Source: CAZMRF01 sp964568735
GTDB taxonomy: Bacteria; Acidobacteriota; Polarisedimenticolia; JACPZX01
Assembly: GCA_964568735.1 (NCBI GenBank)
Contig: CAZMRF010000040.1
Coordinates: 1-45,093, forward strand
Direction of reading: 5' to 3'
DNA length: 45,093 nt
Shown one piece after another: positions 8,011 through 16,752 of this stretch (its first letter is position 1; each line of letters starts with the position of its first letter). The notes under the pieces are model-generated. The model did no database searches, had not been told where the DNA came from, and was given only the letters and a program-made list of their open reading frames with translations. The position numbers and the translations under genes are program-made.

Positions 8011-9285
8011 ATGATCCAGAACACTTCCGCCATGGACAGACCCGTGGAGCGCCGCGCGGCCACATCCACGCGCCTCGTGATCGGCGCCGTGGCCCTGGTG
8101 GCCCTGGCCGCCGTCGCGGTCTTCGCGCTGCCCCGCGTGCTGAGCTGGTGGTCCGCCGAGCGCTCCATCGAGATCTCGCGCCTTCGCACCGCGGCGGTCA
8201 CCCGGGGAGATCTCCAGCGCGACCTCTCGGTCCAGGGGAGGATCATCGCGGCCTTCCACCCGACGACCTCGAGTCCCTCCAGCGGCATCGTCTCGCTCCG
8301 CGTGCGCGCGGGGGACGTGGTCGAGAAGGGGCAGATCCTGGCCGTCGTGGACAGCCCCGAGCTGAGGAGCCGCCTCGAGCAGGAGCAGTCGACCCTCCTC
8401 TCGCTGGAGTCGGACCTGGATCGCCAGCGCATCGCCGCCAGGCAGTCCGTCCTGGCCGACAAGCAGGCCGTCGACCTCGCGGGAGTCGAGCTGGAGGCCG
8501 CGAGGCGGGCCATGAGCCGCGCCGAGCGATCGAGGGCCGAGGGAATCCTCAACGACGTGGAGCTCGAAAGGGCGCAGGACGACCTCGCGAGGGCTCGACT
8601 CTCCCTCGACCACGCCCGGGAGAGCGCGCAGCTCCAGGAAGAAACCCTCGAGTTCGAGGTGCGCAACCGGCAGCTTCTCGTCGAGCGCCATCGCCTCGTC
8701 GTGCAGGAGCTGCGGCGGCAGGTAAGTGATCTACAAGTCCGGGCGCCGGTCAGCGGGCTCGTGGCGCGGCTCGACGTCGAGGACCACGACGCGGTCACGC
8801 CCGGGCAGGCGCTCGTGGCCGTCGTGGATCTCTCGACCTTCGAGGTCGAGATCCTGATCCCCGAGAGCTATGCGGACGAGATCGGTCACGGGACGACGGC
8901 CATCATCAATTACTCGGGAAGCGAGTATTCGGCCGCGGTGAGGAGCGTCTCTCCCGAGGTGGAGGGCAGCCAGGTCCGCGGGATCGTGGAGTTCACAGGA
9001 GGGGCGCCGGAGGGGATCCGCCAGAACCAGCGCGTCACCACGCGGCTCATCCTCGAATCGAAATCCAACGTCCTCAAGGTGCCGCGCGGGCCCTTCCTGG
9101 AAGCCTCGGGAGGCCGCCAGGCCTACGTCGTGTCCGGCGACACGGCTGAGCTGCGAGCGATCGAAACCGGGGCTACCAGCATGTCCGAGGTGGAGATCGT
9201 CTCGGGGCTGGAGGAAGGGGAGACCGTGATCCTCTCCGATACGTCTCGCTTCGAGGGCGCCGAGCGGGTTTATCTACAGAGATGA
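8011..9285 (+). CDS. Membrane fusion protein (MacA/HlyD type) of an ABC exporter
   Basis: This periplasmic adaptor is 424 residues long. It has a single N-terminal membrane anchor (around residues 22-42, IGAVALVALAAVAVFALP) and a lipoyl/barrel-sandwich half (S-G-I-V-S-L-R-V-R-A-G-D-V-V-E-K-G). A long alpha-helical hairpin rich in Glu/Arg (around residues 110-235) follows, then the second lipoyl half (V-R-A-P-V-S-G-L-V) and beta-barrel domains. Such proteins link an inner-membrane MacB-like transporter to an outer-membrane channel. ATG 8011 has GGAG nearby, but ATG 8032 is possible if the sigma-54 start is right. It is the first gene of an operon with the ATPase and two permeases; no outer-membrane TolC-like gene is in the window. 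Confidence 0.88.
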   Translation: MIQNTSAMDRPVERRAATSTRLVIGAVALVALAAVAVFALPRVLSWWSAERSIEISRLRTAAVTRGDLQRDLSVQGRIIAAFHPTTSSPSSGIVSLRVRAGDVVEKGQILAVVDSPELRSRLEQEQSTLLSLESDLDRQRIAARQSVLADKQAVDLAGVELEAARRAMSRAERSRAEGILNDVELERAQDDLARARLSLDHARESAQLQEETLEFEVRNRQLLVERHRLVVQELRRQVSDLQVRAPVSGLVARLDVEDHDAVTPGQALVAVVDLSTFEVEILIPESYADEIGHGTTAIINYSGSEYSAAVRSVSPEVEGSQVRGIVEFTGGAPEGIRQNQRVTTRLILESKSNVLKVPRGPFLEASGGRQAYVVSGDTAELRAIETGATSMSEVEIVSGLEEGETVILSDTSRFEGAERVYLQR

Positions 9286-9304
9286 CACATCCGGGAGAAG
9301 CACA

Positions 9305-10042
9305 ATGCTGATCATGGAGAACGTCGGCAAGGTCTACCGCACCGAGCATATCGAGACACACGCCTTGAGCCGCTTCAACACCCGGGTGGACGAGGGCGAG
9401 TTCGTCTCCGTGATGGGGCCGTCGGGCTCCGGCAAGACCACCTTCCTCAACGTAGCGGGGCTGCTCGACACCTTCGACCATGGGAACTACCACCTGGACG
9501 GCAAGGACGTGAGCCGGCTCACCGACCGGGAAATGTCGAGGATCCGGAACGCCAAGATCGGGTTCATCTTCCAGACCTTCAACCTGATCCCCGACCTCAG
9601 CGTCTTCGACAACGTGGACGTCCCGCTGCGCTACCGGGGCATGAAGGCCTCGGAGCGGCGCGAGGCCATCAACCAGGCGCTCGACCTCGTCGGGCTGACG
9701 GCGCGGACGAAGCACTACCCGGCGCAGCTCTCGGGCGGCCAGCAGCAGCGCGTCGCCATCGCGAGGGCGCTCGCCGGGCAGCCGAGGCTGATCCTGGCCG
9801 ACGAGCCCACGGGGAACCTGGACTCGGCGATGGCGAACGAGATCCTCGACCTGCTGGAGCGGATCAACTCCACGGGGACCACGATCATCATGGTCACCCA
9901 CGATCCCGAGCTCGCCGGCCGGGCATCGCGGCAGATCCACCTCCTGGACGGCAAGCTCATCGACCTGGCGTCGGACGTGCCGGCTCCGCTCTTCGATCCC
10001 GCCCGCGGCGGGGAGGCGGCCGGCGCGCCGTCGATGGCCTGA
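9305..10042 (+). CDS. ABC transporter ATP-binding protein (MacB/LolD type)
   Basis: This 245-residue cytoplasmic ATPase is of the family that powers MacB/LolCDE/FtsE-type mechanotransmission transporters. All motifs are intact: Walker A GPSGSGKTT, Q-loop I-F-Q-T-F-N-L-I-P, signature LSGGQQQRVAIARAL, Walker B L-I-L-A-D-E-P-T-G-N-L-D-S and the H-loop M-V-T-H-D. It lies 19 bases after the adaptor gene and 9 bases before the first permease gene, in the same operon, so it should drive those permeases. Confidence 0.93.
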   Translation: MLIMENVGKVYRTEHIETHALSRFNTRVDEGEFVSVMGPSGSGKTTFLNVAGLLDTFDHGNYHLDGKDVSRLTDREMSRIRNAKIGFIFQTFNLIPDLSVFDNVDVPLRYRGMKASERREAINQALDLVGLTARTKHYPAQLSGGQQQRVAIARALAGQPRLILADEPTGNLDSAMANEILDLLERINSTGTTIIMVTHDPELAGRASRQIHLLDGKLIDLASDVPAPLFDPARGGEAAGAPSMA

Positions 10043-10051
10043 GGCACGACG

Positions 10052-11362
10052 ATGCTCGCCTACCAGCTTCGACTCGCGCTCAAGAGCCTCAGGCGCAATC
10101 CCGTCCTGTCAGCCCTGCTCGTGGGAGGCATCGCGCTCGGGATCGCAGTGTCGATGGTCTTCGTCACAGCGCGCTACCGCCTCGCGGGCAATCCCATCCC
10201 CCACAAGAGCCATTCGCTCCATCACGTGCAGATGGATAGCTGGAACCCCGAGGCGGCCTGGGATGACGATGATCCCACCGAGCCGCCGAATCAGCTCACC
10301 TACATGGACGCCATGGCTGTGAAGGCCAGCGGCATACCCACCCTGAGCACCGTCTCCTTCAAGGCGAGCCTGACGATTCACCCGGATGTCAAAGGAATGC
10401 GTCCCTACCGGGAGATCGTCCGGATGACCTACGGCGAGTTCTTCCCCATGTTCGACGTCCCCTTCAAGTACGGCGGCGGATGGGACAAGGGCGCCGACCA
10501 GGCGCCGGAGCCGATGATCGTCATCGACGAGGAGACCAACCAGAAGCTCTTCGGCGGCAGGGACAGCGTCGGGGAGCAGTTGAGGATCGAGGAGAGGGAG
10601 TTCAGGGTGGTGGGCGTGACCGAGCCATGGAAGCCCATGCCCAAGTTCTACGACACGAACAACAACTCGTTCGAGGGAGCCGAGCACTTCTTCATGCCGT
10701 TCCAGTTCCTCCGCGAGTTCGAGGTCTACTCGTCCGGGAACACGAGCGGATGGAAGGCGAGCGGCCCGACCTTCGAGGACTGGCTGGCTTCCGAGAACAT
10801 CTGGATCCAGGGCTGGGTGCAGCTCGACAGCCAGGAGCAGAAGTCGTCCTTCGAGAGCTGGATCGTCGCCTACATCACCGAGCAGAAGAAGCTGGGGCGA
10901 TTCGGGCGGCCTCTCGGGTACAGGCTCCGCAGCGTGATGGAGTGGCTGAAGTTCCAGAAGGTCGTTCCCCAGGAAGTGAACGCCCTCGTGATCATCTCGC
11001 TTCTCTTCCTGCTGGTCTGCTCGGTGAACCTCATCGGCATCCTGCTGGGCAAGTTCCTCGCGCGCGCCCCGGAGATCGGCGTCAGGAGAGCTCTGGGGGC
11101 GAGCCGGGGACAGATCTTCCTGCAGCACCTCATCGAGTGCGAGCTGATCGGCGTGATAGGCGGGATCCTCGGTCTCGGCCTGACCGTCCTGGGCATACGA
11201 TGGATCGACAGCCTCTTCGAGCAGCAGTTCAATTTCCTGATCGATTGGGTTCTCTTCGGCATCGCTCTCGCGCTGGCGTCGGCGGCTTCCATCGTGGCGG
11301 GCCTCTACCCCGCGTGGCGGATCTGCCGGATCGAGCCGGCCATTCATCTCAAGACCCAGTAG
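10052..11362 (+). CDS. ABC transporter permease (MacB/FtsX family), first copy
   Basis: This 436-residue protein has the four-helix MacB layout. One N-terminal membrane segment is followed by a long periplasmic domain (MacB_PCD, around residues 40-310), then three C-terminal segments in the FtsX domain (V-I-I-S-L-L-F-L-L-V-C, I-G-V-I-G-G-I-L-G-L and F-G-I-A-L-A-L-A-S). The cytoplasmic loop E-I-G-V-R-R-A-L-G-A-S-R is the classic FtsX coupling segment. Together with the next gene it should form a heterodimeric MacB-type transporter. What it moves is unknown; adaptor-linked members of this family export macrolides, peptides or lipoproteins. Confidence 0.9.
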   Translation: MLAYQLRLALKSLRRNPVLSALLVGGIALGIAVSMVFVTARYRLAGNPIPHKSHSLHHVQMDSWNPEAAWDDDDPTEPPNQLTYMDAMAVKASGIPTLSTVSFKASLTIHPDVKGMRPYREIVRMTYGEFFPMFDVPFKYGGGWDKGADQAPEPMIVIDEETNQKLFGGRDSVGEQLRIEEREFRVVGVTEPWKPMPKFYDTNNNSFEGAEHFFMPFQFLREFEVYSSGNTSGWKASGPTFEDWLASENIWIQGWVQLDSQEQKSSFESWIVAYITEQKKLGRFGRPLGYRLRSVMEWLKFQKVVPQEVNALVIISLLFLLVCSVNLIGILLGKFLARAPEIGVRRALGASRGQIFLQHLIECELIGVIGGILGLGLTVLGIRWIDSLFEQQFNFLIDWVLFGIALALASAASIVAGLYPAWRICRIEPAIHLKTQ

Positions 11363-11371
11363 GGGGCCGTC

Positions 11372-12643
11372 ATGGAAATCGGACCGATCTTCCGCGCGTT
11401 GTTCAGGTCGAGGACCCGCTTCTTCCTCGTCGTCACGGAAATCGCACTGACGCTCGCCATCGTCGTGAACTGCCTCAACATGATCGCGGACCAGCGCAAG
11501 TACCTCACGCGCCCCACGGGGCTGGACGAGGAGAACCTGATCGTCGTCGAAAGCGAGCCGTTCGCCCCCGATTTCGAGGACGACACCTATACGTGGAACT
11601 CCTACCTGGAGGATCTGGAAGCGCTCCGAGTCCTGCCGGGCGTCCGTTCCGCGGCGGGCACGAGCGCCATTCCCCTGAGCGGCAGCGGCAGCTCCACGGG
11701 ACGGCGCCGCCAGGGCTCCGAGAGTGAGTCGAGCACGGTGCCCTACTACGTCGTGGGCCCGGGTATCATCGAGACGCTCGGAGTCGAGCTCGTGTCGGGC
11801 CGCAATCTCGGCCCGGAGGACTGGGCTGCCGCCGAGGCGAGGGAGCGGGAGCGCATCGCGGCCCTGAGGCGCGGAGAGGCGGAGCCGGGAAGCGCCGATG
11901 ACGTGAACACCTCGAACGTCCTCGTCACGCGGTCGGTCGCCGAGCTCCTCTACCCGGGCGAGGATCCCCTGGGGAAAGTCATCGCGAGCCGCGACGAGCT
12001 CAGCCAGGACACCATCGTCGGAGTTATCGACGCGATGCACTGCTCGTGGCCCATGTCGGACGTGCACGATAGAGTCATGCTCATCCCCGGGCTTCCCTAT
12101 TCCAACCGGCGGGCACGCTACCTGGTGCGAGCGGAGCCCGGAGCGGTGGATTCCCTCTACACCAGCATCGAGGAGAAGCTGCTCGAGGTGAATGAGGGGA
12201 GGATCCTCACCGTGAGGACCCTCGAGGAGATCAAGCGGGGCAACATGGAGGAGGTCGGCGCGATGATCAAGATGCTCTCCGGGATCAGCATCCTCCTCGT
12301 GCTCGTGACCTCGCTCGGCATCATCGGCCTGACGGCCTTCTCGGTGACCCAGAGGACCCGGCAGATCGGAACCCGGAGGGCCCTCGGCGCCACGCGGTGG
12401 GCGGTGCTGCGCTATTTCCTGGTCGAGAACTGGCTGATCACCACCATCGGGCTCTCTGTCGGGCTCGTCCTGACCTACGGGCTGAACTTCGCCCTGGCGC
12501 AGGTGGCCGGCCTGCCCATGATTGGCGTCCCGCTGGTAGCGGCGGGGATGGGCATCCTGTGGGTGGTAGGATTCGGTGCGACGCTCGCTTCGGCCATCCG
12601 GAGCATGTCGGTCTCGCCGGTCCTGGCCACCCGGACGATCTGA
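11372..12643 (+). CDS. ABC transporter permease (MacB/FtsX family), second copy
   Basis: This 423-residue protein has the same topology as its neighbour. One N-terminal membrane segment (L-V-V-T-E-I-A-L-T-L-A-I-V) is followed by a large periplasmic domain and three C-terminal membrane segments. The coupling loop is Q-I-G-T-R-R-A-L-G-A-T. It begins 9 bases after the first permease gene. Two unlike permeases with one ATPase suggest a heterodimer rather than a MacB homodimer. The periplasmic part has diverged from that of the first copy, so substrate contacts may be asymmetric. Confidence 0.9.
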   Translation: MEIGPIFRALFRSRTRFFLVVTEIALTLAIVVNCLNMIADQRKYLTRPTGLDEENLIVVESEPFAPDFEDDTYTWNSYLEDLEALRVLPGVRSAAGTSAIPLSGSGSSTGRRRQGSESESSTVPYYVVGPGIIETLGVELVSGRNLGPEDWAAAEARERERIAALRRGEAEPGSADDVNTSNVLVTRSVAELLYPGEDPLGKVIASRDELSQDTIVGVIDAMHCSWPMSDVHDRVMLIPGLPYSNRRARYLVRAEPGAVDSLYTSIEEKLLEVNEGRILTVRTLEEIKRGNMEEVGAMIKMLSGISILLVLVTSLGIIGLTAFSVTQRTRQIGTRRALGATRWAVLRYFLVENWLITTIGLSVGLVLTYGLNFALAQVAGLPMIGVPLVAAGMGILWVVGFGATLASAIRSMSVSPVLATRTI

Positions 12644-12689
12644 TCCGGCGCGCGAGGGCCCCGGCGCGGACGTCGCGTGGAATGGGCTG

Positions 12690-14093
12690 ATGACTCGTCA
12701 GGACTTGAAGATTCTGATCGTGGATGACGAGCCTTCGGTCGTCCAGGCTCTGACCCTTCTCTTCGACCTCCACGGCCTGCCCAGCATCTCCGCGAGCCAT
12801 CCCGAGGAGGCCCTCCGCAAGGCCGTGGAGGAAAACGTCGGCGCCGTCGTTCAGGACATGAACTTCGACGCCGACAGGACCTCCGGCGAGCAGGGCGTGG
12901 CTCTGTTCCGCTCCCTTCGCCAGGCGGACGCCGATCTGCCCATCCTGCTCATCACGGCCTGGGTCTCCCTCGAGACCGCCGTCCAGCTCGTCAAGGAAGG
13001 GGCGGCTGATTACATCGCAAAACCCTGGGACGACGACAAGCTCGTCACGACAGTGCGGAACCTGCTGGAGATGCGCAGGCTGCGCATCGAGAACCGGGAG
13101 CTCCACCAGCAAGGGCGCCGGGCCAGGCTCGCCCTGGCGGAACGTCACGATCTCTGCGGCCTCGTCTACGAGAGCGAGGCCATGCATCGCATCGTGTCGC
13201 TGGCCGTGAACGTGTCGGGATCCGACGCGCCCATACTGATCACGGGGCCGAGCGGGGTTGGGAAGGAGAAGCTCGCCGAGATCATCCAGGCGAACTCACG
13301 CCGCCGGGAAGGGCCCTTCGTGCGGGTGAACGTCGGCGCCCTCCCCGAAGAGCTGATGGAGAGCGAGCTCTTCGGCGCGGAGCCGGGGGCCTACACGGGC
13401 GCCAAGGGTGTCCGCGCGGGGCGGTTCGAGTCGGCCGACGGCGGGACCCTCTTCCTCGACGAGATCGATGCCCTGTCTCTCTCCGGCCAGGTCAAGCTGC
13501 TCCGCGTGGTGCAGAGCGGAGAGTACCAGCGGCTTGGGAGCAGCAAGCCCCGGCAGGCCGACGTCCGGATCATCAGCGCCACGAACACGGATCTTCGCCG
13601 GTGGGTGGATGAGGGCCGATTCAGGGAGGATCTCTTCTACAGGCTGAACGTCGTGGAGCTTCCGGTCCCCTCCCTGGACCGGCGCCCCGAGGACATCCTC
13701 CCGCTGGCCAGGCATTTCTTGACGGCGCTCGGTGACGAGGGCCGGGGGGAAGTGGCGCTCGGTACGGACGCCGAGGCAGCGCTCCTGCGGCACGCATGGG
13801 GAGGGAACGTCCGTGAGCTCCAGAATCGCATGCGGAGAGCCGTCCTGACCTGCTCGGACGGGATCATCCTGCCCTCTCACCTGGATCTCGATCCCGGGGA
13901 GGTCGCGGCGCCGGCCGCGCCGGGCCCCCAGCCGACGGCCGACTTCCTCGAGCGGAAGAAGATCGAACAGGCCCTCGTTCAGGCCGAAGGGATCGTCTCC
14001 CGTGCCGCCGAGGAGCTGGGACTGAGCCGCCAGGCCTTGTACAGGAAGATGGACCGGCTCGGCATCACGCTCGAGCGCAGGCCCCGGATCTGA
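12690..14093 (+). CDS. Sigma-54-dependent response regulator (NtrC family)
   Basis: This 467-residue regulator has three domains. The receiver (residues 1-125) has acidic V-D-D-E, phospho-acceptor Asp56 in V-V-Q-D-M-N and conserved Lys111 in A-K-P-W. The AAA+ domain has Walker A GPSGVGKE at 186-193, a sigma-54-contacting loop reading GAYTGA at 233-238 instead of the usual GAFTGA, Walker B around 253-258 and an arginine-finger region (FREDLFYRLNVVELPVPSLD). A Fis-type helix-turn-helix ends the protein (SRAAEELGLSRQALYRKM). The Phe-to-Tyr change is conservative and tolerated in other activators. It lies between the permeases and its likely sensor, and probably activates the sigma-54 promoter at 7981. 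Confidence 0.95.
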   Translation: MTRQDLKILIVDDEPSVVQALTLLFDLHGLPSISASHPEEALRKAVEENVGAVVQDMNFDADRTSGEQGVALFRSLRQADADLPILLITAWVSLETAVQLVKEGAADYIAKPWDDDKLVTTVRNLLEMRRLRIENRELHQQGRRARLALAERHDLCGLVYESEAMHRIVSLAVNVSGSDAPILITGPSGVGKEKLAEIIQANSRRREGPFVRVNVGALPEELMESELFGAEPGAYTGAKGVRAGRFESADGGTLFLDEIDALSLSGQVKLLRVVQSGEYQRLGSSKPRQADVRIISATNTDLRRWVDEGRFREDLFYRLNVVELPVPSLDRRPEDILPLARHFLTALGDEGRGEVALGTDAEAALLRHAWGGNVRELQNRMRRAVLTCSDGIILPSHLDLDPGEVAAPAAPGPQPTADFLERKKIEQALVQAEGIVSRAAEELGLSRQALYRKMDRLGITLERRPRI

Positions 14094-14107
14094 TCTCCCC
14101 CGGACCG

Positions 14108-15460
14108 GTGCATCGCCTTCGCTTCTCCCTGGCCGGCCGCATGGCCGGAATCCTCGTGCTGGGCCTCGTATTGTTCGCGGCGCTCTCGTGGGCCGTCGAG
14201 ATCTGGACAGGCTGGCCCCTCTGGATCGTTCACCTCATCTCGCTGGCCTTCACGATCCCCCCGATCGTGGCGGCTGCGGGGAAGGCTCTCGAGCCCCTGG
14301 GGGGAACGCTGGAGGCCCTCTCGGGCGGCATCCGGAGCTTTCAGGATCACGACTTCAGCGTCCGCATCGCCTCGGATCGCCACGATGAGCTCGGCGAGCT
14401 GGTCCGGCTCTACAATCGCGTGGGGGAGATCCTGCAGGAAGAACGTGGGCAGCTCCGGCAGCGCGAGCTGCTCCTCCACACGGCCCTCGATCAGTCTCCG
14501 CTGGCGATTCTCCTCGTCAATCCCCTCGACCGGATCATCTACGCGAACCAGGAGGCGCGGCGCCTCTTCACCGGCGGCTCGAGGCTGGGGGGCAGGCGAC
14601 TCTCGGAGCTTCTCGAGCATTGCCCCGAGGAGCTGCGGCAGCTCATCGGGACCACCCGTGACGGCATCTTCTCCGTGGAGGGAGACGAGAGGCTCGAGGT
14701 CTACCACCTTGCCGAGCGGGGCTTCTTCCTCAACCGGCAGCGCCACCGGCTCATCCTGCTACGGCGAATGACGAGCGAGCTGGCGCGGCAGGAGGCCGAG
14801 GTGTGGAAGAAGGTCATCCGGGTCATCTCGCACGAGATCAACAATTCCCTGGCGCCGATCTCCTCGATGACGCACTCCGGCCTCCTGATCGCGAACGACC
14901 CCTCCCAGGTCCACAGGCTGGCGCCGATTTACAGGACTATCCGTGAGCGCATCGAGCACCTCAGCGGATTCCTCGAGGGATACGCGCGATTCGCCCGCCT
15001 CCCCAGGCCGAAGCCCGAGCGGGTCGAATGGAAGCCGTGGCTCGAGGGGCTCTCGCGCCTGATCGAGTTCGATCTCCTTGCCGAGCCGCCCGAGATTCCG
15101 GGGCATTTCGATCCCGTACAGATGCAGCAGGCCCTCATCAACCTGCTCAAGAACGCGAGGGAAGCCAGCGAGGACGGCGCCCGCGTTTCGGTCCGGGTCG
15201 ATCGGCTCCCCGACGGCGGCGCGAGGGTGCAAGTGCTCGACCGGGGGCACGGGATGACCGAGGAGGTGATGAAGCGCGCCCTCCTGCCCTTCTACTCGAC
15301 CAAGCCCTCGGGGAGCGGCGTCGGCCTGCCGCTCTGCCGTGAGATCGTCGAGGCGCACGGAGGATCCCTGCGCATCCAGAACCGGGAGGGGGGAGGGACC
15401 GTGGTGAGCTTCTGGCTCCCGCCGAGCGTCGGGCCGGTGGAGAGAGAGGCGGCCGTGTGA
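14108..15460 (+). CDS. NtrY-like sensor histidine kinase
   Basis: This 450-residue sensor has two N-terminal membrane segments (around residues 12-32 and 36-57) with almost no periplasmic loop, so it probably senses the membrane or cytoplasm. A HAMP-like linker, a PAS domain (around 117-210), the phospho-acceptor His242 in S-H-E-I-N-N-S-L and a complete ATPase domain (L-I-N-L-L-K-N-A-R-E-A, D-R-G-H-G-M, F-Y-S-T-K-P-S-G-S-G-V-G-L) follow. The GTG start is 15 bases after the regulator's stop with no strong ribosome site; ATG 14141 is an alternative but would cut the first membrane segment. The partner is the adjacent sigma-54 regulator. Confidence 0.92.
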   Translation: MHRLRFSLAGRMAGILVLGLVLFAALSWAVEIWTGWPLWIVHLISLAFTIPPIVAAAGKALEPLGGTLEALSGGIRSFQDHDFSVRIASDRHDELGELVRLYNRVGEILQEERGQLRQRELLLHTALDQSPLAILLVNPLDRIIYANQEARRLFTGGSRLGGRRLSELLEHCPEELRQLIGTTRDGIFSVEGDERLEVYHLAERGFFLNRQRHRLILLRRMTSELARQEAEVWKKVIRVISHEINNSLAPISSMTHSGLLIANDPSQVHRLAPIYRTIRERIEHLSGFLEGYARFARLPRPKPERVEWKPWLEGLSRLIEFDLLAEPPEIPGHFDPVQMQQALINLLKNAREASEDGARVSVRVDRLPDGGARVQVLDRGHGMTEEVMKRALLPFYSTKPSGSGVGLPLCREIVEAHGGSLRIQNREGGGTVVSFWLPPSVGPVEREAAV

Positions 15461-15484
15461 GGCGCCGGACGTGATGGCGTTGGA

Positions 15485-15515
15485 GGCCGGCTCCCCGGAG
15501 GACGGGAAGCCGGCC
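15485..15515. terminator. Hairpin between converging genes, likely terminator
   Basis: GGCCGGCT (15485-15492) pairs with AGCCGGCC (15508-15515). After one mismatch CCC pairs with GGG, around a 7-base loop. It sits between the rightward histidine kinase gene and the end of the leftward gene at 15556. No T-run follows on either strand, so termination efficiency is uncertain. Confidence 0.5.
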
Positions 15516-15555
15516 CCAACAGAGTGCTTTGCCCGCCGCGAGGCGAGCGTGAGGA

Positions 15556-16446
15556 TCAGAGGACCGGCGTCAACGGGAACAGGACCGAGAAGAGCACCGT
15601 CGCGTCCTGCACGATGGTGATTTCCTTCCCCCTCGGGTCGAAGGTGAGAAGGAGGTCCAGGGCGTCGCCGTCGTCGTCCCCGTCCTCTCCATCGCCATCA
15701 TGTCCGATGCTCTCACCATGGTGGTCACCGTCGCCGTCATCATCGCCCTCGTCACCATCATCGTCGCCATCGTCCGGGTGGTCGCCGTCGTCATCGTGCC
15801 CCGAAGGCTGGGAGGCGAACTCGGCCTCGCCCCGCCCGTCAATGCCGACTTCGATGTCCGCGACCTTCACGCCGTCGACGAGCAGCTCGTAGGCGCCGGG
15901 CGGCGCGTCCTCGATCTCTACCTCGAACTCCATCAGGCCGAAGTGCTCCTCGAACTCCGCCTCGGCCTCGCCGGGGACGACGCCCAGGTTGTCCAGGGCC
16001 ACCTCGATCTCGATCTTCTCGCAGGCCTCCTCGGGCGTCGAAGGAATGTCCGCCTCCAGGTGCGCGGTGCCCGCGGCCTGGATCTCGACCTGGCCGCCGG
16101 CGGGATCATAGGGAAGCGAGGCTCCGGCCTTCTTCCCCTTGTTCCTTGCCCTGTGAGTGACCTGCGCCTTTCCGGTCGGGCCGACGCTGAGCGTGTCCAC
16201 GACGGCGCCGTTCAGGACGACGTCGTAGGTGCCGGGCGCCATCTGCTTCACCTGGATCTTGAAGGAGGTCTGGGCCTTGTTCTCGATCATCATCAGCTTG
16301 CCTTGCGCGTTCGGCTGCACCCCCATGTTGAGGAAGTGCACCTTGATCTGGTTCTTCTGGGATGCGGCCGTCGCGGGAGTCGCGAGAACGGCAAAGGCCA
16401 GCGCCACGATCGACGCCATGATGGCGACACCAAATTGTCTCTTCAT
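15556..16446 (-). CDS. Secreted protein with internal duplication and long Asp/Gly tract
   Basis: No family was recognised. The 296-residue protein starts with a signal peptide (cleavage near A-T-A-A-S, residue 28) and has a strong ribosome site (GGGGAGG, ten bases before ATG). Residues 33-130 and 145-286 look like two copies of one beta-rich domain: A-P-G-T-Y-D-V-V-L-N-G-A-V-V-D in the first matches P-G-A-Y-E-L-L-V-D-G-V-K-V-A-D in the second, and L-P-Y-D-P-A-G-G matches L-T-F-D-P-R-G-K. The loop at the same place is short and basic in copy 1 (RARNKGKKAG, 99-108) but in copy 2 is a tract of about 45 residues, nearly all Asp, Gly and His (217-261). Such tracts often bind calcium or other divalent metals; here that is inference. 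Confidence 0.8.
   Translation of the reverse strand: MKRQFGVAIMASIVALAFAVLATPATAASQKNQIKVHFLNMGVQPNAQGKLMMIENKAQTSFKIQVKQMAPGTYDVVLNGAVVDTLSVGPTGKAQVTHRARNKGKKAGASLPYDPAGGQVEIQAAGTAHLEADIPSTPEEACEKIEIEVALDNLGVVPGEAEAEFEEHFGLMEFEVEIEDAPPGAYELLVDGVKVADIEVGIDGRGEAEFASQPSGHDDDGDHPDDGDDDGDEGDDDGDGDHHGESIGHDGDGEDGDDDGDALDLLLTFDPRGKEITIVQDATVLFSVLFPLTPVL
15664..15798 (-). repeat. Low-complexity Asp/Gly-coding tract
   Basis: This stretch encodes D-D-D-G-D and D-G-D-G units, seen on the plus strand as imperfect gtc/atc triplets. It has the look of triplet expansion by slippage inside the second domain copy of the secreted protein, and its length may vary between strains. Confidence 0.7.
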
Positions 16447-16752
16447 CGGTCAGTTACCTCCCCTTGATATGCGGGGACTGGATGTTTCGCGGGGCGCCTC
16501 TTTCGTATCGGGCCTTCGGGATCCGCTGCGGCCGAACCGGATCCCATGAGCGTGGAAGGCTCAATCAGCGCGGGGGTGAAGGGACGTTAGCAGGCGGGTC
16601 CGGCCCCTGCAAGCTGATTCCACGGATGCCTCGCATGGGGAGCTCAAGGCCGGCTGGCATCGAGCGGCGGGTGGATCGAGGACCGTGCCCTGTGGCTGGG
16701 TTTCGTCTCCGGCGCCTGTGGCCAAAGGAGGGGAGTCGGGGTACATTCAAAC
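16447..16752. other. Divergent intergenic region
   Basis: These 306 bases separate the leftward secreted-protein gene from the rightward sugar-dehydrogenase gene and must carry both promoters. On the minus strand the strong ribosome site is next to 16446. On the plus strand TACATT at 16742-16747 lies only five bases before ATG 16753 and could be a -10 for a leaderless mRNA. I see no RNA gene or convincing ORF. Confidence 0.4.

Noticed and set aside
10109..12067. Minus-strand frame of 652 codons
   Set aside because: It is fully antisense to two clear permease genes; the His/Asp/Arg-rich sequence is an artefact of GC-rich codons.
15700..16467. Plus-strand frame through the Asp/Gly tract rich in Val/Ile
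   Set aside because: The signal peptide, ribosome site and domain duplication are on the minus strand; the plus frame is the complement of GAC/GGC triplets.
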